Source: UBA699 sp050261915 (GTDB lineage: Bacteria > Bacillota > Clostridia > Clostridiales > Clostridiaceae). Taken from it: DNA of 64,000 nt. The stretch covers positions 62,001 to 126,000 of the forward strand of contig JBLNDT010000057.1 of assembly GCA_050261915.1 (NCBI GenBank), in the 5' to 3' direction. The translations under genes were made by a program, and so were the position numbers. Of this stretch, positions 9,136-18,205 are shown one piece after another. Numbering within the stretch: the stretch's first letter is position 1; each line of letters opens with the position of its first letter. The notes below the pieces were generated by a model that saw only the letters and a program-made list of their open reading frames with translations, had not been told where the DNA came from and ran no database searches.

Positions 9136-9906
9136 TTATATCCAGTTGAAATGCCTGCAAGCATATTCTATTCCCTCTTCTTCAGAACTTTTTGTTACAA
9201 AATCAGCTTTTTGTTTTAAAATTTCTTGTCCGTTTCCCATGGCTATTGATGTCCATTCCTCCCTGAACATCTTTAAATCATTCATGCCGTCTCCAAAAAC
9301 CACCACATCCTCAAGTGGTGCTTTTAGATATTCCATCATTCTAATTATCCCTTGATGTTTGTCATCAGGTTCTACAAAAACACAATTTGGTTTATATCTC
9401 ACAGTTGGGAGCTTTTCCAAAGATATTATATCTTTTTCTATTTCAGGACTGCAGCTTATAAATATTTTATATAACTGCTTAATATTTTTATAATCTAGTT
9501 CAGGTAAAACTATTGTTTTCATATAAGTGTCCTTTACCTCGTTAATAAACCTTTCATTCCTGCAATATCTAACAATAGAATTCTCGCATATAACTGCCCA
9601 GCTTATTTGTTTCTCTTCAAGTTCATCCAACAATTTAATTGAATGTTTAATATTTATTGAATCCATATATATTATTTCACCATTAATAGTTAATCCATTT
9701 CCACCATCACTAATAAGATTTTCTATACCTATCTCACTGCAGCGCTGATATGCATCGCATTGAATCCTTCCTGTAGCCACAGAAACAAAATGTCCATTTT
9801 TAACCAATGCATCTATTGTCTTTCTTGCTGATTCAGTTACTACCCCCGTGGCACCTACAGTTAAGGTCCCGTCATAATCGAAAAAGAAATATTTCTTCCC
9901 TTCCAT
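9136..9906 (-). CDS. Cof-type HAD-IIB phosphatase
   Basis: About 256 residues. Motif I is DYDGTLT near the N terminus (nucleophile and acid Asp); motif IV is VVFGDGMNDLKMF, binding Mg2+ in the C-terminal part, with the C2B cap between them. Cof-family enzymes hydrolyse small phosphate esters such as sugar phosphates or pyridoxal phosphate in the cytoplasm; the substrate cannot be read here. The ATG at 9906 follows GGAGGTTTTT, so an upstream in-frame TTG that overlaps the ribosome site was not used. It follows the PHP phosphatase after about 23 bases and is presumably cotranscribed with it. Confidence 0.9.
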   Translation of the reverse strand: MEGKKYFFFDYDGTLTVGATGVVTESARKTIDALVKNGHFVSVATGRIQCDAYQRCSEIGIENLISDGGNGLTINGEIIYMDSINIKHSIKLLDELEEKQISWAVICENSIVRYCRNERFINEVKDTYMKTIVLPELDYKNIKQLYKIFISCSPEIEKDIISLEKLPTVRYKPNCVFVEPDDKHQGIIRMMEYLKAPLEDVVVFGDGMNDLKMFREEWTSIAMGNGQEILKQKADFVTKSSEEEGIEYACRHFNWI

Positions 9907-9929
9907 AAAAACCTCCAAAATTCATGTAA

Positions 9930-10700
9930 TCAACCCTTCTTAAATATGCTAAAAAGGCTCTTTTTTTGAACAACCTTATTCCCATCGCTAGGTATATATT
10001 CATTCATTATAAGTAATTGAGAATTTCGCTCCATAATATTTGCTTCATACGAGTTTATTTTTTTAATTGTTTCCATAGAATGACTTAATCCAGTATTTCT
10101 TATACCTGTGGAATGTGCATCAGACCCTAGAAAATGATATGCACCACTTTCAATAATGTTTCTTGCAGTTTTCTCTACCCTTTTGCCGAAAGTACCGGTG
10201 ATACTCCCTGAATCAAGCTGCAGGAGGCATCCTTCTGCAATGAAATTATTGATTAATTCTATATTTTCAATTATATAAAGATATCTTTCCGGATGTGCAA
10301 TAACAGGCGTTACACCTAATAATCCAATTTCATAAATAATATCAAGGTATTCTTTAGAATATTTAAACATATTGAACTCTATGAGCATATAATTGGTACC
10401 GCATAATCCATTAATTATTCCTCTTTTATAAAGCTCAATTACAGAAATGTCTGCAAAAACCTCCTGTCCTGAATAAATATCTATATCAATATTATGTCTA
10501 TATGCTGCAGCCCTTAATTTCTCCAACTCTTCAATTACCCTATTATACTCAACTTCAAAATTGTTTCTGTAATAATGAGGAGTGGCTATTATGGCATTAG
10601 TTCCATTCTCTACAGCATGCTTAAGCATGTTTATTGAACATTCCATATCTTTAGCACCATCATCTATACCAGGCAATATGTGACTGTGAATATCAATCAT
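9930..10700 (-). CDS. CpsB/YwqE-type tyrosine-protein phosphatase (PHP fold)
   Basis: About 256 residues starting MIDIHSHILPGIDDG, the metal-binding HxH opening of the PHP superfamily. Later metal and catalytic residues fit ATPHYY, HPERY and LGSDAHSTG. Members of this branch (CpsB, Wzb-like YwqE) are manganese-dependent phosphatases that reset phosphotyrosine on capsule-assembly BY-kinases. No BY-kinase, Wzz or capsule gene is adjacent, so the partner must lie elsewhere or the role differs. ATG at 10700 follows AAGGAGAAAAATATT. First gene of a probable two-gene unit with the HAD phosphatase. Confidence 0.87.
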   Translation of the reverse strand: MIDIHSHILPGIDDGAKDMECSINMLKHAVENGTNAIIATPHYYRNNFEVEYNRVIEELEKLRAAAYRHNIDIDIYSGQEVFADISVIELYKRGIINGLCGTNYMLIEFNMFKYSKEYLDIIYEIGLLGVTPVIAHPERYLYIIENIELINNFIAEGCLLQLDSGSITGTFGKRVEKTARNIIESGAYHFLGSDAHSTGIRNTGLSHSMETIKKINSYEANIMERNSQLLIMNEYIPSDGNKVVQKKSLFSIFKKG

Positions 10701-10863
10701 AATATTTTTCTCCTTTGGTTTCACAATAAGTTTTACCTAAATTTGTATTTCAATAAATTTTACCACTATCTTAATTCTTGGTAAAGGTGTAAAAATTGAA
10801 TAAAAAAGTTATGGTTCTCACATAATATATTCAACCTAATCTAGTTTGCCCAGGAGTTTTATT

Positions 10864-11286
10864 ATGAAAAAATTTTTCAAATTGATATTTATAACATTTG
10901 TAATGGGTATTATGTATGTTTTTACGGAAATACTCTATCGTGGTGGAACCTACTGGCAAATGGCTTTAGTGGGTGGTGTTGCCGGAACTCTTACAGGATT
11001 AACAAATAACAGTTTAACATGCAACCGGTCACTAATATTTCAAGGCCTAACCGGTATGATGATATGCACAACATGCGAATTTACAGCAGGATGTTATTTT
11101 AATATCTACAGAAATTATGGTCTTTGGGATTATAGCATGCTGCCCTTTAACTTGCTTGGTCAAATAAGTCTTTACTACAGTTTCGCATGGTTCATATTAA
11201 CCTTCCCCGTTATATTTTTATATAATTTAATAAATCGAAAAATGTTCAGCAATGGCAATTCAAACAATGATTCTTCTAATGTATAA
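10864..11286 (+). CDS. Small membrane protein, putative ABC-transporter type IV (PF06541-like)
   Basis: About 140 residues with four hydrophobic segments. The C-terminal half, LWDYSMLPFNLLGQISLYYS, matches the recurrent WDYS-PxNxxGxIxLxxSxxW pattern of the family named putative ABC-transporter type IV (CmpB-like). Its biochemical role is not established, and no ATPase or binding protein is adjacent. The ATG at 10864 follows AGGAG; an earlier in-frame TTG lies before the ribosome site. Followed after 65 bases by the DUF1232 gene in the same direction, so the two may be cotranscribed. Confidence 0.75.
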   Translation: MKKFFKLIFITFVMGIMYVFTEILYRGGTYWQMALVGGVAGTLTGLTNNSLTCNRSLIFQGLTGMMICTTCEFTAGCYFNIYRNYGLWDYSMLPFNLLGQISLYYSFAWFILTFPVIFLYNLINRKMFSNGNSNNDSSNV

Positions 11287-11351
11287 TCAATTTCTTGATA
11301 AAATTGAGAAGATTATGTAAAATAATATTAATAATTGGGGGTGTATTTATT

Positions 11352-11741
11352 ATGAAAATCAACTTTAACAAGATTAGGGCAAAACACTATAAATGTGCCT
11401 GTTCATGCTGTAAGGACAAGGAAAAAGCAAAGGAAATGCTTGATTTGGCTGTAGCAAAGGCAAAAAATGCATGCCCTTTAAGAGAAGTTCAAGATAAACT
11501 GCAATTGCTTTTCTCAGTTACCATTGATTGGATAAAAGGGAATTATGAAAAATTACCTCTCGGTTCCATGATAGCAATTTTTATAGCTATAATTTATTTT
11601 GTATCTCCAATAGATATTATTCCAGATTTCCTTCCAGCTGGTCTTATAGATGATGCATTTATAATAAGCCTGGTTACAAAACAGATAGCCAGCGACCTTG
11701 AAAGATATAAGACTTGGAAAAATAGTGTATCAAATGTATAA
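11352..11741 (+). CDS. YkvA family (DUF1232) membrane protein
   Basis: About 129 residues. The core PLGSMIAIFIAIIYFVSPID followed by IIPDFLPAGLIDD is the DUF1232 signature: one or two membrane helices with an SPID-IPD turn and acidic residues. The N-terminal part is cytoplasmic, basic and Cys-rich (KCACSCCKDKEKAKE), possibly metal-binding. The function of the family is unknown. Start ATG at 11352 after GGGGGTG. Ends in a terminator shared with the convergent GGDEF gene. Confidence 0.85.
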   Translation: MKINFNKIRAKHYKCACSCCKDKEKAKEMLDLAVAKAKNACPLREVQDKLQLLFSVTIDWIKGNYEKLPLGSMIAIFIAIIYFVSPIDIIPDFLPAGLIDDAFIISLVTKQIASDLERYKTWKNSVSNV

Positions 11742-11743
11742 TA

Positions 11744-11771
11744 AAATCTCCCGAAAAATTCGGGAGATTTT
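11744..11771. terminator. Bidirectional terminator
   Basis: AAATCTCCCG and CGGGAGATTT form a hairpin with AAAAATT as loop, followed by a T run on the plus strand and preceded by A residues for the minus-strand gene. Confidence 0.9.
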
Positions 11772-12668
11772 TTATACAACTTTATTCCTACCTGTTTGTT
11801 TTGCTGCATATAAATTTTCATCCGCCTTTTCTATAAGCATTTCAAATTTATATTCTTTATTATTGTTTAAAATATCAATATCTATATTACTTACACCAAA
11901 GCTTGCTGTTATTTTAATCGTTATTCCCTTATATTCTATTTTCATTTCTTCAACTTTTTTTCTAATTCTTTCAGCTTCAATTAATGCCTTTTCTCTCCCT
12001 GTTCCAGATAAACACATTAAAAACTCCTCTCCACCAAGCCTTGCCACCCAGTCTCCGGCTTTACTAAGGCTTGTCTCAAGAAGACTTGCAAATTCTTTTA
12101 AAACCTCATCTACCGCTATATGACCATATTCATCATTTACTCTTTTAAAAAAATCAATATCTGCCATAATTACTGATAAGGATTCTCCAGATTCAAGGAG
12201 TTTCAGCATATCCACAGGGAGCCTTTCATTCACATATCTTCTATTAAAAATACCTGTAAGGGGATCCTTTGAAACCAAATTATTAAGATTATTTATAATA
12301 TTAAATGCTGTTGAGCTTTCTGCAATAACACCTTCCGAAAACATTATGCTGTCTGTAACATCTTTTAAAAGTTCAACTACTACAGTACTCTCATTCTGCT
12401 TTAAAGGCACAGAAGTCACCATAAGAAGTCTGTCTCCCTTTTTTTCAAGTTTGATTAAACTTTTATTCTCTTCAATTACCCTTATTGAAATACAGTTGTC
12501 ACATACAGTTTCTTTGTCCCAAAAAGCAAAGCATATATGTTCTGATATCTTTAATTCTTCTCCGTCTAAATTAAACACCTTCTTATTTACAGGGTCTACT
12601 ATTCTAAAATTATCATAAAGTTGATCAAATATCATTAGCTTTTCAGTAAGGTGTTTAATATTATTCAT
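11772..12668 (-). CDS. Diguanylate cyclase (PAS-like sensor plus GGDEF)
   Basis: A cytoplasmic protein of 298 residues. The N-terminal region (about 1-125) looks PAS-like and contains a Cys pair (VCDNC, near residue 55) that might be redox- or metal-sensitive. The GGDEF domain (about 135-298) carries DPLTGIFNRRY, MADIDFFKRVND and the active motif ARLGGEEF. The inhibitory-site Arg is replaced by Lys (KAGD), so product inhibition may be weak. The C terminus has the usual ADENLYAAKQTGRNKV. Predicted to make c-di-GMP from two GTP. Followed by the histidine phosphatase gene upstream on the same strand, 16 bases apart, so they are cotranscribed. Confidence 0.92.
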   Translation of the reverse strand: MNNIKHLTEKLMIFDQLYDNFRIVDPVNKKVFNLDGEELKISEHICFAFWDKETVCDNCISIRVIEENKSLIKLEKKGDRLLMVTSVPLKQNESTVVVELLKDVTDSIMFSEGVIAESSTAFNIINNLNNLVSKDPLTGIFNRRYVNERLPVDMLKLLESGESLSVIMADIDFFKRVNDEYGHIAVDEVLKEFASLLETSLSKAGDWVARLGGEEFLMCLSGTGREKALIEAERIRKKVEEMKIEYKGITIKITASFGVSNIDIDILNNNKEYKFEMLIEKADENLYAAKQTGRNKVV

Positions 12669-12684
12669 CCACTTCCCCCTAATC

Positions 12685-13299
12685 TTAAATATTTAAGTGA
12701 CTTGTGTCTGCTTCAAGAATTGTTTTCATATTATTATTGTCAACCTCCAATATTGTCAGGCTCGTAGCATATATATAAGGGGGATTCCAAAACTCCTCCA
12801 CTTTATAGGCTTTAATTATAGATAAAATTGACTTGATTACGCAGGTGTGTGTAACAAGTAGAATATTTTCATTAACATCCTTATTTTTTTCTATAAGTTT
12901 TTTCAATCCATCATCTACTCTTGCAATCAGTTCCGAAAAACTTTCTCCTTTTAATGGTTTAAAAAGCTCAGGTTTCTTCCAAAAATTATAATGTTCTACC
13001 GGATACTTTTCTTTAACCTCACTATCATACATGCCTTCCCATTCTCCGAAATTCATTTCTTTGAACGAATCAACTATTACTATTTCTTTTTCCTTATCTC
13101 CTTTCACATACTGTGCAGTATTTAATGCACGCCCTAATGGACTGCTTATAATTGAATCAAATTGTATATGCTGAATCCTCGAGGCAAGCCTTTTGGCATC
13201 AGCAATTCCCTTTTCACTTAATTCTGAATCCCTCCAGCCTTGCATTCTATGTTCAGTATTCCACACAGTTTGCCCATGCCTTGCAATATAAATTCTCAT
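12685..13299 (-). CDS. Histidine phosphatase family protein (phosphoglycerate-mutase-like)
   Basis: About 204 residues. The phospho-histidine motif IYIARHGQTVWN is at the N terminus, the second catalytic His lies in LLVTHTCVIKS, and the acid residue in MNFGEWEGM. The size and motifs fit phosphatases of the CobC/PhoE/GpmB type rather than glycolytic mutase. The substrate is unknown, and no cobalamin genes are near. ATG at 13299 follows GGAGGAAAAA; an in-frame TTG upstream overlaps that site. Probably the first gene of an operon with the GGDEF protein. Confidence 0.88.
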   Translation of the reverse strand: MRIYIARHGQTVWNTEHRMQGWRDSELSEKGIADAKRLASRIQHIQFDSIISSPLGRALNTAQYVKGDKEKEIVIVDSFKEMNFGEWEGMYDSEVKEKYPVEHYNFWKKPELFKPLKGESFSELIARVDDGLKKLIEKNKDVNENILLVTHTCVIKSILSIIKAYKVEEFWNPPYIYATSLTILEVDNNNMKTILEADTSHLNI

Positions 13300-13441
13300 T
13301 TTTTCCTCCAAAAATAAATAACTTCTAATATTATACCTTATATTGCCACAAAAGTTTATATAATTTCAGAATTTTATTTTTATTTACAATATATTTAAAT
13401 AATTTTATAATTATATTAAATTATATTTTGGGGGAGGAAAA

Positions 13442-16177
13442 ATGAAGCTTTCAAGAAAAATCATCTCATTAATATTATTTGCCTTCGTACTTTCTGTGTT
13501 GTTGATGACAGCAATATCTAAAACCTTCCTTATAAATCATTTTGTTAAATTGGAAGTAAATAATGCCCATTCTGGGGTTTCTAGAATTGTTAAATATATT
13601 GAAAGCGACATATCAGAAATGGATGCACTTGCCACTGCATATGGCCAATGGAACGATACATATAATTTTGTAAAAAGTTACAATTCAAAATACTTAAATG
13701 ATAATTTTAGCAATATAAATTCCTTTAATAAATTAAATACTAATTTTATTATCATTTCAGATTTGAATGGAAAAATCTTATTTAAGAAAACCTCTAACTG
13801 TACTAATGAACAGCAATTATCCGATTATGACATCTCTGCTTTGACTATGAGACTATCCGCTATAAAAAAGTATAATAATAAAAACTCAATTAGCGGAATT
13901 TATATGACCTATACGGGTCCTCTTATGCTAGTTTGCCAGCCAATTTCAGACAGTAATGATTCAACCCCGGAAAATGGAATGTTCATTCTTGCTAAGTACC
14001 TTGATAAAAGTGAAGTTGATTTAATTAGTTCAGTTATTGGAATGAATTTTACAATACATAATTATGTTGCAGCAGATTACAAAAATACGGTTGCCGATAG
14101 CAGTGAATCTGTATACATAGATAATAGGAATCCTGACACAATTTCAGGGTATGGCATAGTAAATGATATTTTTGATTCTCCAGCCCTTTCTGTGGAGTTA
14201 AGCCTTCCAAAGGACATACTAATTCAAGCGGACAGCAACATGCACTTTCTTATTATTATTATGGCTGCAATATTTATCTTATTTGTTTTAATTGTTTTAA
14301 AATTTGTTGATATCATAGTATTAAAAAGGATATCCAAAATAAAGAATACAATTAATGTAATGAACTATACCAATGACCTTTCCTTAAGGTTAGAGGACAA
14401 TAATAATGATGAAATATCTGAACTAAGTCATAAATTTAATAAAATGATAGATCAAATACAATCATCTAATGAAAATTTATTAAAAAGTGAAAGAAAATAT
14501 TATTCACTTTTCTCAAATATGATGTCCTGCTTTATGTATGGAAAAGTTATTTTAAATGAAGCTGACCAATTCAGCGATTTTATAATATTAGAAGTAAATA
14601 ATTCCTGGGCTTATATTTTTGACATGACTAAGGATGATTTAATAAATAAACCTGGTATGCAAATTCTTCCAAATGAGCTCAAAAGCCACCCAAAGTTAGC
14701 TGAGATGATAACTGATGTAGCATTAAATGGAAATACTTCCATTGCAGATGTTTTCTATTTTGAAAGATATGGTACATGGTTTCATTTAACCATGTACAGT
14801 ACAGAGAAATATCATTTTGTTATGATGCTTACAGATATAACTGATAAGCAAAATGCTGAAAAAAAGATAATGAATATAGCTTATGTAGATGAACTTACGG
14901 ATCTTCCTAACAGGAAAAAGCTCCTGGAGGAAATTCAGAGGGTCCTTGAAGAAAGCTCTGAGAAATCTGAAAAATTTGCTTTGCTGTTCATTGACCTAGA
15001 TAACTTTAAGGGAATAAATGACAGTCTTGGCCATGAGGTTGGAGATTTTGTACTCGAAAAAACTGCATTAAGATTGAAACAGCTTGTTGATGATAGTATT
15101 ACAGTTGGCAGACTTGGTGGCGATGAGTTTATAATTATTTTAAGACATATAAACCATATAAGTCAGGCAGAAGCTTTGGCTAACAAATTATACAGCCTTA
15201 TAAAACCTGTTATCAACTATAAGGGCAGCGAACTTTATATAGGGGCAAGTATAGGAATAAGCATCTATCCTGAAGATGGTCTTACTCTGTCCCAGCTCCT
15301 TAGAAATGCAGATACTGCCATGTATGCTGCAAAAAGAAACGGGGGGTACTGTTACGAACTGTATTCAAGGGGAATGAACGATTACGCCCTTACCGAATTA
15401 ATAATGGAGGGTAACTTGAGAAAAGCCCTTCAAAATAATGAGATAATAGTATATTATCAACCAATAGTAGACCTTAAAACCATGAAAACAATAGGAGCTG
15501 AGGCTTTAACAAGATGGAAACAAAATGATATACTTGTACCTCCAAGTCAATTCATACCTCTGGCAAAAAACATTGGAGTAATAGTTGATATAGATAATTG
15601 GGTTCTAAGAACAGCTTGTGTCCAGTGCAAAGCTTGGCAGAATAATATAATATCCGGTGAATTTCATATTTCAGTAAACACCTCCTATAAACAAATAAAG
15701 GAACCTAACTTTATAAAAACTGTGGTTATGGCTTATGAAGACGCAGGACTGGACTCAAAATACTTGAAACTTGAGATAACAGAGGATGAAGCCATGGAGG
15801 ATGTGGAGCTTATAATAGATGTTCTCAAAAAGCTCAATGCAAGGGGTGTAAGCGCTGACTTGGATGACTTTGGAACTGGCTACTCTTCTCTGAGCTATGT
15901 TAACAGACTTCCAATTAACATTTTAAAAATTGATAGATCCCTGATCAATTCAATAGATAAAAATCCTCGTTCAGTGGAAATTGTCCGAACTATTATGGTA
16001 ATGTGCCACAGCCTTGGAATTAGAGTTTTGGCAGAAGGAGTAGAAAGAGAATCTCAGTTGGAATTATTAAGACAATTTGATTGTGATTTGATTCAAGGTT
16101 TTATTATATCAAAACCTGTTCCTGCAGAAATCTTTGAAAAAGAATTTATAACAAAAACAATGGGTTGGAACATTTAG
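13442..16177 (+). CDS. Membrane CHASE4-HAMP-PAS-GGDEF-EAL protein
   Basis: 911 residues. An N-terminal membrane anchor and a second helix near 270-290 enclose an extracytoplasmic CHASE4 sensor (LATAYGQWNDTYNF is its typical motif). Then come HAMP (about 295-345), a PAS-like region (about 350-480), GGDEF (about 485-645) and EAL (about 660-905). The cyclase motif VGRLGGDEF is intact without an RxxD inhibitory site. The phosphodiesterase motifs GAEALTRW, LEITEDEA, DDFGTGYSS, KIDRSLI and AEGVE are also intact. It could switch c-di-GMP up or down in response to an external ligand. ATG at 13442 follows GGGGGAGGAAAA. Its tail overlaps the convergent DUF5317 gene by four bases. Confidence 0.93.
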   Translation: MKLSRKIISLILFAFVLSVLLMTAISKTFLINHFVKLEVNNAHSGVSRIVKYIESDISEMDALATAYGQWNDTYNFVKSYNSKYLNDNFSNINSFNKLNTNFIIISDLNGKILFKKTSNCTNEQQLSDYDISALTMRLSAIKKYNNKNSISGIYMTYTGPLMLVCQPISDSNDSTPENGMFILAKYLDKSEVDLISSVIGMNFTIHNYVAADYKNTVADSSESVYIDNRNPDTISGYGIVNDIFDSPALSVELSLPKDILIQADSNMHFLIIIMAAIFILFVLIVLKFVDIIVLKRISKIKNTINVMNYTNDLSLRLEDNNNDEISELSHKFNKMIDQIQSSNENLLKSERKYYSLFSNMMSCFMYGKVILNEADQFSDFIILEVNNSWAYIFDMTKDDLINKPGMQILPNELKSHPKLAEMITDVALNGNTSIADVFYFERYGTWFHLTMYSTEKYHFVMMLTDITDKQNAEKKIMNIAYVDELTDLPNRKKLLEEIQRVLEESSEKSEKFALLFIDLDNFKGINDSLGHEVGDFVLEKTALRLKQLVDDSITVGRLGGDEFIIILRHINHISQAEALANKLYSLIKPVINYKGSELYIGASIGISIYPEDGLTLSQLLRNADTAMYAAKRNGGYCYELYSRGMNDYALTELIMEGNLRKALQNNEIIVYYQPIVDLKTMKTIGAEALTRWKQNDILVPPSQFIPLAKNIGVIVDIDNWVLRTACVQCKAWQNNIISGEFHISVNTSYKQIKEPNFIKTVVMAYEDAGLDSKYLKLEITEDEAMEDVELIIDVLKKLNARGVSADLDDFGTGYSSLSYVNRLPINILKIDRSLINSIDKNPRSVEIVRTIMVMCHSLGIRVLAEGVERESQLELLRQFDCDLIQGFIISKPVPAEIFEKEFITKTMGWNI

Positions 16178-16185
16178 TCCAACCC
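16162..16185. terminator. Bidirectional terminator inside two convergent stop regions
   Basis: GGGTTGGA (16162-16169) and TCCAACCC (16178-16185) form a hairpin containing both stop codons, followed by TTTATATTTTT on the plus strand. Confidence 0.75.
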
Positions 16186-16725
16186 TTTATATTTTTCAAT
16201 ATTTTTTGTACACATACCTTTTATAATAATTAACATTATCCCAAGAGACAAAATCAAATCCCCAACACTCAATATGTTTTTATTTAAAAAAGTATACGGA
16301 ATTATGTCTCCCAAAAACCAAAATTTTGTATCTGTGCCAACAAGCTTGTATAAACCCATTGTACCTACATTTTCAGTGAGTCCAGCAGCATGCACTGCAT
16401 TTAAAGCAACAGGCATAGTGCCTCCGTTTGCAAAAATTGCTACAGCATTTAGAAGAAACCCGATACCAACAATATAAATTAATGGCTCCCTCCTGTTTTT
16501 GTATACAAAAACAATAAGCAAAGAATACATAACTATATCTGATAATAAGGTGACAATACCTATTTGAATGATACCCTTCCTTACCGTCATAATAACTACT
16601 GCTTCAAGAAGAAATGCTGCAATTACAAAGTATATTCCTTGCAATTTAAAATTCGATAAGTTTCTTAAGCTTCCCTTAAAAATAATACCTATTACTAGGG
16701 CCAGCACAATAATTTGTATGAACAT
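16174..16725 (-). CDS. DUF5317 membrane protein
   Basis: 183 residues, with five to six hydrophobic segments. The conserved stretch FANGGTMPVALNA, followed by a lumenal loop and the GDIIPYTFLNKNILSVGDL block, matches the family annotated DUF5317, often found next to membrane HD-GYP genes in clostridia. Function unknown. It lies 15 bases downstream of the HD-GYP gene, so it belongs to that operon and may be an accessory subunit. Its last four bases overlap the end of the convergent CHASE4 gene. Confidence 0.8.
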   Translation of the reverse strand: MFIQIIVLALVIGIIFKGSLRNLSNFKLQGIYFVIAAFLLEAVVIMTVRKGIIQIGIVTLLSDIVMYSLLIVFVYKNRREPLIYIVGIGFLLNAVAIFANGGTMPVALNAVHAAGLTENVGTMGLYKLVGTDTKFWFLGDIIPYTFLNKNILSVGDLILSLGIMLIIIKGMCTKNIEKYKGLD

Positions 16726-16740
16726 ATCTCTTCTCCTGTA

Positions 16741-18009
16741 TTAACCTTTTTTTGCTTTTGCATTAAAATATGCCTTTACTACTTCAGGATGAAATTGAGT
16801 CCCGCTATTTTTATCAATTTCATCATTAATTTCATCCTCCGACAAGGCTCTTCTATACGGCCTGTCCGTTGCCATGGCATCAATAGCATCAGCAAGTTGT
16901 ATAATAAATATATCGAATGCTAATTCGTCCTTGTTCTTACCATCAGGATATCCAAGACCATCATAACGTTCATGGTGATGTCTTACCAAATCAATTACAT
17001 TTCCTAAATTTTTTACATCTTTTAATATGTTATATCCAATTTCAGGGTGCTTTTTAATTTCATCATATTCTGCAGCAGTAAGCTTTCCTGGTTTATTTAA
17101 TATGTTGTCATCAATACCAATCTTTCCTACATCATGAAGCAAAGATGCCATGTTTAATTGGTCTATTCTTGACTCACTGTATTTAAGTTCCCTGGCAATC
17201 ATTTCAACAGCCACAGCAACCCTTTGAGAATGTCCTTCGGTATACTTGTCCCTTGCCTCCACTGCCCTCATCAATGCATCTACAGTCTGTATATATTGAT
17301 TTTTTGAATCAATGTATAATGAGAAGGTAAATCTCATCATGATAATTGGGAAAAATAAAAACAATACACCTAAGTAGCCAAATGCCCTGTCTATCATGGC
17401 AAGCATTATTCCAAATGGAACCATTATAATAAAATTAATTAATACTAATTTTATATTGCTAAAAAATGTATAAAGCAAATTCTTTTTTATACTAATAGAT
17501 AAAAGTATTGAGATCATTAACGTATTTAATATGAAACAAATCATGCTAAATGCTGTTATTTGCAAAAGGTTCGAGCCAAAGCCAGTAAAAACGAAGTTTC
17601 CATCAAGCTTTAAATATGCATAACTTCCCATTAAAAGGGGTAAAATAAGTACACAATAATTAAACATTGTTCCATATAATGGAGTATTAAATATATGTTT
17701 ATATTTATTATCCTTATCCTTCACATACCTCAGTGAAAAACCCAAAGCTGTGGCTAATAAAGCAAAAAAAGGCCCAAAAACCATAAATACAGCTAATTCA
17801 ACAGCAAAGGTCGTGCTAAAGGACATTTTTTTATGTATAACCGGAAATGATTCAGTTAAAGCTATCAACATTGAAAAAAAAGCCAAATACAATAAATTAA
17901 TTGAACTTAACTTTAAATATCCTTGATGAAAAAATACATATAATAAAATAAAAGTCACCAAATATACAAATAATAAATATACCCTAATGGCTATTGGTAA
18001 TTTTTTCAT
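16741..18009 (-). CDS. Membrane-bound HD-GYP phosphodiesterase
   Basis: 422 residues. The N-terminal half (1-230) has seven to eight membrane helices and almost no loops, a MASE-like sensor. A short linker leads to an HD-GYP domain (about 240-420) with LLHDVGKIGI, HPEIGYNIL, RHHHERYDGLGYPDG and DAIDAMATDRPYRRAL, all metal- and c-di-GMP-binding residues present. The enzyme should hydrolyse c-di-GMP to pGpG or GMP. ATG at 18009 after AGGAGGAAGC. The 27-residue peptide gene is directly upstream and DUF5317 directly downstream. A membrane receptor half with a small peptide next to it suggests peptide sensing, which is inference only. Confidence 0.92.
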   Translation of the reverse strand: MKKLPIAIRVYLLFVYLVTFILLYVFFHQGYLKLSSINLLYLAFFSMLIALTESFPVIHKKMSFSTTFAVELAVFMVFGPFFALLATALGFSLRYVKDKDNKYKHIFNTPLYGTMFNYCVLILPLLMGSYAYLKLDGNFVFTGFGSNLLQITAFSMICFILNTLMISILLSISIKKNLLYTFFSNIKLVLINFIIMVPFGIMLAMIDRAFGYLGVLFLFFPIIMMRFTFSLYIDSKNQYIQTVDALMRAVEARDKYTEGHSQRVAVAVEMIARELKYSESRIDQLNMASLLHDVGKIGIDDNILNKPGKLTAAEYDEIKKHPEIGYNILKDVKNLGNVIDLVRHHHERYDGLGYPDGKNKDELAFDIFIIQLADAIDAMATDRPYRRALSEDEINDEIDKNSGTQFHPEVVKAYFNAKAKKG

Positions 18010-18053
18010 GCTTCCTCCTATGTAAATAAAGGCCGATTACCTTTAAACTATTA

Positions 18054-18137
18054 TTACCACATCCAAGTTACGTTAGCGCCGCCAGCTGCTGCTAATGTCA
18101 ACATAGCCATAAGAACTCTAACTAAATTCTTTTTCAT
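18054..18137 (-). CDS. 27-residue peptide, candidate secreted signal
   Basis: A short gene of 27 codons plus TAA. The product begins MKKNLVRVLMAM, continues with a hydrophobic Leu/Ala stretch and ends GGANVTWMW. ATG at 18137 is preceded by GGGGGAATTAATA, a good ribosome site. The basic start and short amphipathic stretch resemble leaders of clostridial AgrD-type autoinducers. The Cys/Ser ring residue and acidic tail of AgrD are absent, and no AgrB protease is nearby. The Trp-rich end recalls short linear pheromones. It sits 45 bases upstream of the membrane HD-GYP gene on the same strand and behind a hairpin that can hide its ribosome site. Whether it is exported, processed or sensed is unknown. 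Confidence 0.6.
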   Translation of the reverse strand: MKKNLVRVLMAMLTLAAAGGANVTWMW

Positions 18138-18145
18138 TATTAATT

Positions 18146-18205
18146 CCCCCTTTGCTGAATTAACAGGGCTTCGCTAAAACCTGCTATGGTTAACTCCGCT
18201 AGGGG
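18146..18205 (-). promoter_or_regulatory. Structured RNA leader that can mask the peptide's ribosome site
   Basis: On the minus strand, CCCCTAGC (18205-18198) can pair with GCAAAGGGG (18154-18146). Inside, GAGTTAA pairs with TTAATTC, and CAGG with CCTG around an apical loop TTTTAGCGAAG, with a one-sided bulge CCATAG. The GGGG arm is the Shine-Dalgarno of the 27-residue peptide. It does not match the c-di-GMP-I, c-di-GMP-II or other riboswitch consensus I can recall. Confidence 0.5.
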
